24,830 nucleotides of DNA from Myxococcales bacterium UBA5297 (GTDB taxonomy: Bacteria; Myxococcota; Myxococcia; Myxococcales; UBA5297). The DNA is taken from the NCBI GenBank assembly GCA_002408385.1, contig DHSB01000219.1, forward strand, positions 18,167 to 42,996. The letters run 5' to 3'. The notes under the pieces are model-generated. The model was not told the origin of the DNA. It searched no databases and worked only from the letters and a program-made list of their open reading frames with translations. Positions 1 through 9,300 of the stretch are shown piece by piece (the stretch's first letter is position 1; each line of letters opens with the position of its first letter). The translations under genes were made by a program, and so were the position numbers.

Positions 1-147
1 TTCTGCTCTGGTTTCCCCTGCTTCCGGCTTGGTTCTACCTATTTCTGCTCTGGTTTCCCCTCCTTCCGCTCTGGTTCCCCCTGCTTCTGCTCTGGCCCCC
101 CTGCTTTTCGCTCTGGTTCTACCGGCTTCCGGCCTGGTTTCAGGCAC
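1..147. repeat. Degenerate 21-bp tandem repeat, 7 copies, cut by the left edge
   Basis: Seven consecutive units lie at 1-21, 22-42, 43-63, 64-84, 85-104, 105-126 and 127-147. Each is a variant of a pyrimidine-rich core, TTCTGCTCTGGTTTCC, followed by CTGC. Unit 5 is 20 nt and unit 6 is 22 nt, so the two indels cancel and the reading phase is restored. A 21-bp period equals seven codons. On the minus strand the array reads as an open heptapeptide repeat resembling A-G-E-T-R-A-E; plus-strand frames are also open through the array. Whether it is the end of a coding region outside the window or a non-coding minisatellite cannot be decided here. Confidence 0.8.
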
Positions 148-391
148 TTGGCCCTGCTTATGCGCCTCTGCCGAGTAGGTTCCCCGCGAGTGCTTGCTGG
201 TAGCGTCGGGATCGCCGGCCGCGGCAGTCAAGGCCAGCACCACCGACTGCGTCGGTTCGCGACTGGCGATGCAGACACGTCCATGGGCCCGGCGCGACCG
301 CCGCCATCCCTGCAAGCTCCCGGCGTGCAGCGACGAGCTCGATGATCCGCTATCCTTCCTTGCGCATTCCTGCACACCACCGAGGAAGAAC
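148..391. other. Lead-in region before the giant lipoprotein gene
   Basis: No convincing gene was found. An in-frame ATG at 194 extends the downstream reading frame by 66 codons. That extension has no signal-peptide character and would bury the real signal peptide, so it is treated as non-coding. A minus-strand frame is open from at least position 370 to the left edge and runs into the 21-bp repeat array. It lacks a start codon with a ribosome binding site, so it is only a possible divergent gene. No clear sigma70 promoter was recognised. Confidence 0.5.
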
Positions 392-3300
392 ATGAAAGCT
401 CGGATCGCCTTCAGCACCGCCGTCCTCCTGCTCACCGCGTGCGGCGAGAAGCCCCCGCCGCAGTCGACCGACGCCGGAACCACGGAGCCGACCATCGACG
501 TGCGGCAATCGACGGTGGTCGCCGCGCCGGACAAGGACGTAGTCGCCGACGGTGAGACCCGCTCGACCATCACCGTGACCATCAAGGACACGGCCGGGCA
601 GCCGATGCCGGACTTCCAGGTCCTCCTCGCGGCCCAGGGCGAGGGCGCCTCCATCATCCAGCCCGGCGGGTCGACCGATGCCAACGGCATCGCCATCGGC
701 TTCGTGACCGCGAACAAGCCGGGCACCGTGAAGATCACGGCGAAGGTGAGCGACGCCACCAGCACCTACGATCTGCCCTCGCAGGCGCAGGTCGCCTTCG
801 TCGCCGGCGAGGCGAAGAAGCTCGTCTTCCTGGTGCCGCCGTCAGCCGCCCAGGCAGGAAAGAACATCGCGCCGGCGGTCCGGGTCGCGGTGCAGGACGA
901 CTTCGGCAACGCGCTCGACTCGAACCTCGAGGTGACGCTCGCGCTCGGCGAAAACCCCGGAGGCGCCACGCTCGCCGGCACGCTGACCGTCGCCGCCGAC
1001 GCGGGTACCGCCACCTTTGGAGACCTGAGAATCGACAAGGCCGCCAGCGGCTACACCCTGGTCGCCAGCGCTTCGGGCCTCGAGTCGGTCGCCAGCGCGC
1101 CGTTCGAGATCACCGCCGGCGCTCCGGCGGGCCTCTCCTTCCTCGAGGTGCCCGCCTCCGCTGTCGCCGGGGCCGCCTTCGCTCCGCCCGTGCGCATCGC
1201 CGTCCTCGACCCCGAGGGCAACGTCATCCCCGACGCCACGAACATCGTCACCGTCGCCCTCGGCGAGAATCCGGGGCAGGCCACGCTCGCAGGGACGCTC
1301 TCGGTCCGAGCGAACGCGGGCGTCGCGACCTTCAGCGATCTGAAGCTGAACAAGGCTGCGACCGGCTATGAGTTGGTCGCCACCACCAGCGGGCTCGCGG
1401 GAGCGACCAGCGAGCGGTTCACCGTCGCGCCCGCAGCGCCGGCGCGCCTCGGCTTCGTCGCCCACCCCTCGACGGTCACCGCCGGGGTCGCCATCGCGCC
1501 CGCGGTCAAGGTCGCCGTCGAAGACCAGTTCGGCAACCGGCTCACCGACACCTCGGCCACCATCACCGTCGCCCTGGGGACAAACCCGGGCACCGCGGCG
1601 CTCTCGGGCACGGCGACGGTGGAGACCGAGGGAGGAATCGCGACCTTTGACAGCCTCAGCCTCGACAAGGCGGCCCGCGGCTATGTCCTGGTGGCGAGCG
1701 CCGACGACTTGGCCAGCGCGAACAGCAATCCGTTCGAGGTCGTCGCGGCTACCCCCTTCCACCTTTCGTTCCTCTCCGGTCCGACGAACACCGAGGCCGG
1801 AGCGACGATCACGCCCGCAATCCGGATCGTCGTCGAGGACGCCTTCGGGAACACCGTCACCGGCAGCCAGCTCCCCATCGCGCTCGCGCTGGGCGCAAAT
1901 CCGGGCAGCGGAACCCTCTCCGGCACCCTGCTCAGCTATCCGACCGGGGGCATCGCCACCTTCGCGGACCTGTCGATCAACAAGTCAGGGGCCGGCCACA
2001 CCCTCGTCGCCAGCGCGATGGGCACGCAGTTGCCGACCACGACGAGCGCGACCTTCGACATCATCCCCGCTGCGCCCATCGCCCTTGGCTTCCGCGTCCA
2101 GCCGGCCGACGTCGCGGCCGGCTCGCCGATTACTCCAGCGGTCGAGGTCTCGCTGCTCGACCGCTTCGGCAACCTCGTGACCTACGCGACCAATCGGATA
2201 ACGCTCGCGCTGGGCGCCAACCCCGGCAACGGGCACCTGCTCGGAACGTTGTCGGCCGATGCAGCCGGCGGCATCGCCAGCTTTGCGGACCTGCGGGTCG
2301 ACCGAATCGCCAACGGCTACACGGTGGTCGCCTCGACGAGCGGCCTGCCGAGCATCACCAGCGAGCCCTTCGCGGTTACCGGCGGCGCGGCCTCGCGCCT
2401 GGCGTTCGTCCAGCATCCCTCGCAGTCGACCTCGAACCTGCCCATCGCCCCCGCGGTCCAGGTCGAGGTGCTCGACGCCTTCGGCAACCGCCTGCTCACC
2501 GCGACCGATCCGGTGACCCTCTCGCTCGAGGGCGGCACGAGCGGCGCGCTGCTCTCGGGGACGAAGACCGCCACCCCGGTGAACGGAATCGCGAGCTTTG
2601 CCGACCTCTCGGTCGACAAGGCAGGCACGGGCTACGCGCTGCGCGCGCGGGCGACCGGGCTCATCGGCGCGACGAGCAGCGCCTTCAACGTCATCGCCGG
2701 CGCGCCGGCGAGCCTCGTCTTCCTCGTCCAGCCGCAGCTCTCCACCGTCAACGAGGCGCTCCGGCCCATCATCGAGGTCGCGGTCCTCGACTCGGCGAGC
2801 AACCGGGCCTCCGGCGCACATCCGGTCACCATGGCCCTCGCCTCCAACCCGACCGCGGCGGCGCTCAACGGCACGGCGACTGTCAATTCGGCCGACGGCG
2901 TCGCGTCCTTCCAGGACCTGAGCGTCAGCAAGATCGGCGCAGGCTACACGCTCTCGGCGAGCCTGGCCGGCGTGTCGAGCGTGACGAGCAACGCCTTCGA
3001 CGTGGTCTCGGGCACCGCCTCCAAGCTGGTCTTCCACGTGCAGCCGAGCACTACGGTCGCGGGCGTGGAGATCGCGCCGCCGGTCGAGGTCCGGGTGCTC
3101 GACGCCTTCGGCAACCTCGTGCCGACCGCGACGCATTCGATCTCGATAGCCATCGGCACCGGACCGGGCACGCTGCTCGGCAACGCCACGGTAGTCGCCG
3201 TCAACGGCGTCGCGACCTTCCCTGGGCTGAGCATCGAGAGAGCCGCGACCGGCTACACCCTCGTCGCCTCGGCGAGCGGCCTCACCAACGCCATCAGCTC

Positions 3301-6300
3301 GGGCTTCAACATCACCCCGGCGGCAGTGAGCGCCTCGGTGTCGACGGTCGTCGCCTCGCGGGTCGACGAGGTCGTTGCCGACAACAGCGACAGCTCCTCG
3401 ATCACCGTGACCGCGCGCGACGCCTTCGGGAACCCGGTGCCGGGCGCCAGCGTGACCCTCGCTGCGACCGGCGAGGGCAACACCGTGGGCCAGCCGACCG
3501 CGCAGACCAACGCCAGCGGCGTCGCGACCGGATCGCTCAAGTCGACCAAGGCCGAGACCAAGACGCTCGCCGCGACGGTCGGCTCGACGCTCCTCGAGGC
3601 GAGGCCGCAGGTCCGGTTCGTCCACGGCGCGCCGAGCGCCATCAAATCGACCGTCCGGGCGAGCGATCTGCCGGTCGTCGCCAACGGCCAGGCGACCTCC
3701 ACGATCACCGTGACGGTGCTCGACGCGTTTTCGAACCCGATTCCCGGAGCGAGTGTCGTGCTGACCTCCTCCGGCAGCAACAACACCTTGACCACTCCAG
3801 CGGAGACCGACGGCAGCGGCGTGACGACAGCGACCATCGCCTCGACCAAGGCGGAGGCGAAGACCATCACCGCGACGGTCGGCACCCTGGCGCTCGGCGA
3901 GAAGCCGGTCATCACCTTCGTATCCGGACCGGTCAGCGCGAGCGAGTCGCTCGTGGCCGTCAATCCCGCCGACGGCCTGGTCGCCGACGGCAGCGCCGCC
4001 TCGACGATCACGGTCACCGCCCGCGACGCCTTTCTCAACCGCATTCCAGACCTTACGGTCGTCCTCTCGGTCGCCAGCGCAGGCGACCCCGCCAAGAACA
4101 CCCTCGTCCAGCCCGCCGCGGCGACCGGCTCGGATGGCGTCGCCAGCGGCTCGCTCACCTCGACCTGGGCCGAGGTGAAGACCATCACCGCGACGGTGGA
4201 CGGGGTCGAGCTGACTGCCCACCCGACGATCACCTTCGTGCCCGGAGCGGTCAGCGCGTTGACCTCGACGGTCGTCGCCACGCCCGACACCGGCGTCATC
4301 GCCGACAACGTCGCGCTCTCGACCGTCACCGTCACGGTCCTCGACGCCTTCTCGAACCCGATTCCTGGCGCCACCGTTGCCGTTGCGGCAAGCGGCAGCG
4401 CGAACACTCTGAGCACGCCGGCACCTACCGACGGCAGCGGCAAGACGACGGTCACGCTCAAGTCGACCAAGGCCGAGACCAAGACCATCACCGCGAAGGT
4501 CGGCACCACGACCTTGCCCACCGCGACGGTGACCTTCGTCCCCGGTCCGGTGTCGCCCGACGTCTCGACCGTCGAAGCAAGCCCGACGACCAACCCGGTT
4601 GCCGACGGCAGCACCGCCAGGACAATCACCGTCAAGGCGCTCGATGCCTACAGCAACCCCATCCCGAACAAGACCGTCGTCCTCGCGGTCTCCTCTGCCG
4701 GCGACGCGGCGAAAAACACTCTGGTCCAGCCGGCCGCGCCGACCGACGCCGCGGGCCTCGCCACTGGCTCGCTCACCTCGACCTGGGCCGAGGTGAAGAC
4801 CATCACCGCCACCGTCGACGGGGTCGAGCTGAACGCCCAGCCGACGATCACCTTCGTGCCGGGGCCGGTCAGCGCCACGACGTCGACGGTCGTCGCCAGC
4901 CCAGCGATCGATGTGGTCGCAGACAGCGTCACCACCTCGACCATCACCATCACGCTCCTCGACGCCTTCTCCAACCCCATCCCCAACACGGCCGTCACGC
5001 TGACCAAGAGCAGCACGGTGCCCATCATGACCACGCCGGCGGCGACAAGCGCGAGCGGCGTGACGACGGCGACGATCAAGTCGATCAAGGCCGAGACCGT
5101 GACGATCACTGCGAAGGTGGGCACCTCGACGACCTTGCCTACTGCGACGGTGACCTTCGTTCCGGATGCTCCGCATGCGGACAAATCGACGGTGGAGGTG
5201 AGCCGGGCGACCGGAGTCATCGCCAACAACGTGGACACCTCGACCATCACCGCGACGATCAAGGACGCGAACAGCAACCTGATCTCCGGCGCGACGGTCG
5301 CCTTCGCCTCGAGCAACGCGAACGACACGTTCACGCCTCCCAGCGCAACGAGCGGCGCCAACGGCATCGCCACCGCGACGATCGCCTCGACCAAGGCCGA
5401 GCTGAAGACCATCACCGTCACGGTCAACGGGACGACCCTCCTTGCCGCTGCACCGACGGTCACCTTCGTCCCCGGACCGCCGAGCGCCTCGGCTTCGAGT
5501 GCCACCGCTCCTGCCGATCTCATCGTCGCCGACGGAGTGGCCACCTCGACGATCACCGTGACGGTGCGCGACGACTACGCGAACCCGATTCCCGGCAAGA
5601 AGGTGGTGCTGACGACCACGGGGACGGGCTACAAGTTCGTCCAGCCGGCCAACTCCGGCGCCAATGGAGTGACCACCGGGACGATCAACTCGACGGTGGC
5701 CGAGAAGAAGGCGATCACCGCGACCATCGACGGCACACCGGCCGTAGTCATCGATGAGAAGCCCGAGGTCACTTTCGTTGCGGGCGACATCAATCCGGCC
5801 TCGCTCTTCACCGTCGATAGAACCACCGGCGTCGTCGCCAACAACGTCGACGTCGTGACCGCCTCGGTCACGGTCAAGGACTTGGAGGGCAATCCGGTCC
5901 CGGGCGCCCAGGTGGTCTTCGCCGCCACGGGCACCGGCAACACCTTCGACCCCGCGACCGGAACGGTGACCACGCTCGCGGACGGCACGGCGAGCGTCAC
6001 CCTCGCCTCGACGAAGGCCGAGCCGAAGACGATCTCGGTGACCGCCGGCGCGGTTCCGCTCACCACGTCACGGTCGGTCACCTTCGTCGCGGGGCCGCCG
6101 ACGGCGGCCGACAGCGAGTTCACGGCTTCGCCGACCTCAGTGCTCGCAAACGGCCAAGCGTTCATGAACCTCACGGTCGTCTTGCGTGATGCTTACAGCA
6201 ACCCGGTCCCAAGCCAGGCGGTCAACCTCAAGGCAACCGGCAGCTTCAACGTCTTCACGCCGTCGAGCGGATCGACGAACACGGCCGGAACCTTCACCGC

Positions 6301-9300
6301 CACGCTGAAATCGAACCTCGCGGAGCAGAAGCGGCTGCTCGCCGAGACCGCGCTGTTCGTGCTCACCACCGACGTCCGCTTCTACTCCGATGCACCGGTC
6401 ATGGTCTCCATCACTCCGGGCTCGGGCGGCGGCTGCGTGCCCATCGCCTATTCGGTCAAGCAACTCCAAAACAAGCGCGTCGACGTCCTCGTCGAGTTCA
6501 GGCCGGACGCGAGCAGTCCGTTCCGCCGTGCGACCCAGGCTTCGAGTGCCTCGGATGGAATCTACGGAATCACCGCCTCCAGTGCTGGCGCCCCGCACAC
6601 CTTCCAGTGGAACATCACGGCGGACGTGCCTCGTGGAAGCATTACGGCAGGCTCGCTGAGAATCACCCCCTCCATCGACGGCTTGCCTGGCAGCCCGATG
6701 ACGGTCGGCCTCGACTCCATCTCGAACCAACTCTCGTTCAGCGCCTCGATCCCGCTTCCCTCCGGCACCGAGCCGGTCGCGCTCGCGATGGCGGACCTCA
6801 ACCGCGACGGCAAGCTCGACCTCGTCACGGCCAACCCGTCGGGCGACCAGATCATCGTCCACATTGGCAACGCGAACGGCAGCTTCATGACCGCCAAGCC
6901 GTTTGTCGCCGGCGCTGCCGCCACTCTGCCGATCCAGCCCGTGGCTGTCGCCCCCGTGGACTACGACGGCGACGGCGACTTGGACCTCGCCGCCGTCAAC
7001 CGGTTCACGAGCGAGGTGTCGATCTACGTCAACGACGGCAGCGGCACCTTCACCCTGCCCGCGGTAGGCGCCCGACCCTCCTTCACTTTGCCGGGCGTCC
7101 CCCGAGCCATCGTCGCCGCCGACATCAACCACGATTTCTGGACCGACCTGCTCGTCGCCGACGCAGCCGGGTTGAGCGTCCTTCTCGGCACCCCGTCCTC
7201 CTTCGCGCCCGCGGTCTCCTACCCTGCCGGCACCAATCCCTCCGCGCTCGTCACAGGCGACTTCAACCGCGACGGCGCTCTCGACGTGGCGGTCGCCAAC
7301 GAGGGTGGCCACAACGCGAGCATCTTTCTCGGCAATGGCCTCGGTGGCTTCGTGAGCGCGGGTACGGTGCCGGCGGACCAGGGTCCGAGCGGGATCACCA
7401 CCGGCGACTTCGACGGCGATGGCATCCGCGATCTCGCCATCTCCAACCGGCTGAGCAACAACGCCACCGTCCTGCTCGGCGTCGGCGACGGCACCTTCAC
7501 GCTGGGGGCTCACTACAAGACCGGCATGGACCCGGCCGTCCCCGTCGCCCCCGCCTCGATCGTCAGCCACGACCTGGACGGCGACGGCAAGCTCGACCTG
7601 ATCGTCGCCAACGAGCTCGAGAACCAGCTCAGCGTGCTCCTCGGGGACGGCACGGGCACCTTCTTCGCATCGGAGGTGCGCCCGCTTGCCAACGGCCAGC
7701 CGATCTCGCTGGTCGTCGGCGACTTCAACGGCGACAACAAGCCCGACCTCGCGGGCGCAGCCTGGGACGGCGACGCGGTTCAAGTGCTCCTCAACACGAG
7801 GCCCCGCCGCTGCGACGAGGGCTTCGACACCGCTTCGAACGCCGAGCTCGGCCCGGCCCCGCAGGCGGTCGCCGGAGGCGACTTCAACGGCGACGGCAAG
7901 CCCGATCTCGCGGTCATCGACAGCTCGGAGATCAGCTTCCGTGTGCTGCTCGGCACGGGTAACGGCAGCTACCGCCCGTCCACGCCGATCGCGATTCCCG
8001 CCGGAGGTGGCGACCACTTCGTCGCCGCCGACTTCAACGCGGACGGCAAGCTCGACATCGCTGCCCCCAACGTCGAAGGCGCGACGCTGTTTATCGGAAG
8101 CGGCACGGGCACCTTCGGCGCCCCGGCGCCGGCGATAGGCGGTTTCTATCCTTCGAGCCTGGCCGCCGGCGACTTCAACGGCGACGACAAGCTGGATCTG
8201 GTCACCACCGTCGAAGGAGGGACCATCAGCATCTTCCTCTTCTCGGGGTCGGCCTTCGGGGCTCCGTCGCACACCTACGTCGGCAACAACCCGGTGTCGG
8301 TTGCGGTCGCCGACTTCAATCGCGACGGCCGCCGCGACATCGTCTTCGTGGACCTCGTCAACGTGCGCGTGATGTTCGGCGACGGCACTGGCGCGTTCGA
8401 GGCGCCAATCGACCTGCCGCACTCGGGCAGCGAGCCGCGCTACGTAATGACCACGGACTTCAACGGGGACGGTTTCGCCGATCTCGCCGTGGCCAATCGC
8501 GACAGCGCGGACGTGACCCTCTTCTTCGGCATGGGCGACCGGACCTTCGAACCGGCCGTCTCCTACCCTGTCGGCCCCGAGCCGCGGTGGCTGGCCGCCG
8601 ACGACCTGACCGGCGACGGCAAGCTCGATCTCCTCGTGGGCTTCTCGTCCGGACGCTTCGCCAAGCTTCTTCCCGGCAACGGAGCGCTGAAGAGCTTCGG
8701 GGCGCCCTCGGCCTGGGACTTCGCGGCGACGCCCGTCGCGGTCACCGCCGCCGACTTCGACGGCGACGGCGACAAGGACCTGGCGGCCGTCGTGGCGAGC
8801 GCCGCGCCGCGCCTGACCACCTTGCCTGGAAACGGCGACGGCACCTTCCCCGTGCTCACCACCTATCCGACCGGAGAGATGCCGCACCAGGTGTGCGCCG
8901 CCGACTTCGACCGCGACGGCGCGCTCGACCTCGCCGCTTCGCTCCTCGTCGAAGGCGAGGTGAGCGTGCTGCCCGGCGTCGGCGACGGCACGCTCGCTGC
9001 CACCGCGGTCTCGACCGCCGTGACCTCACCCGGCGCAGCGGTCCATGCCGACCTCGACGCCGACGGCGTCCTCGATCTGGCCGTGGCCAGCGGGGCGACT
9101 GGCAAGCTGCTCGTGATGCTCGGCACCGGCACGGGCGGCTTTGCCCTGCCCGTCAGCTACACCTTCCCTGGCACCAATCCGTCGCCCTCGGCAGTCAAAG
9201 CCGCCGACTTCAACCGCGACGGCGCGCTCGACCTCGTCGTCGCCAACGGTGGCGCGAACAACGTCTGCTTCTTCTACGGCGTCGGCGACGGCACCTTCGC

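Noticed and set aside
1..147. CRISPR-like array at the left edge
   Set aside because: The units are contiguous 21-mers without unique spacers and are degenerate, so it is a simple tandem repeat.
194..391. Upstream ATG extension of the giant lipoprotein
   Set aside because: The 66-residue extension would place the lipobox signal peptide inside the protein. The ATG at 392 has a well-placed ribosome binding site.
1985..5176. Minus-strand open frame of over 1,000 codons opposite the Ig-like stalk
   Set aside because: It is antisense to clear domain repeats, is Arg/Gly/Asp-rich with no recognisable fold, and exists because of high GC and repeat periodicity.
6137..8887. Minus-strand open frame of over 900 codons opposite the FG-GAP region
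   Set aside because: It is a shadow of the regular DxDxDG codon pattern and has no signal peptide or domain of its own.
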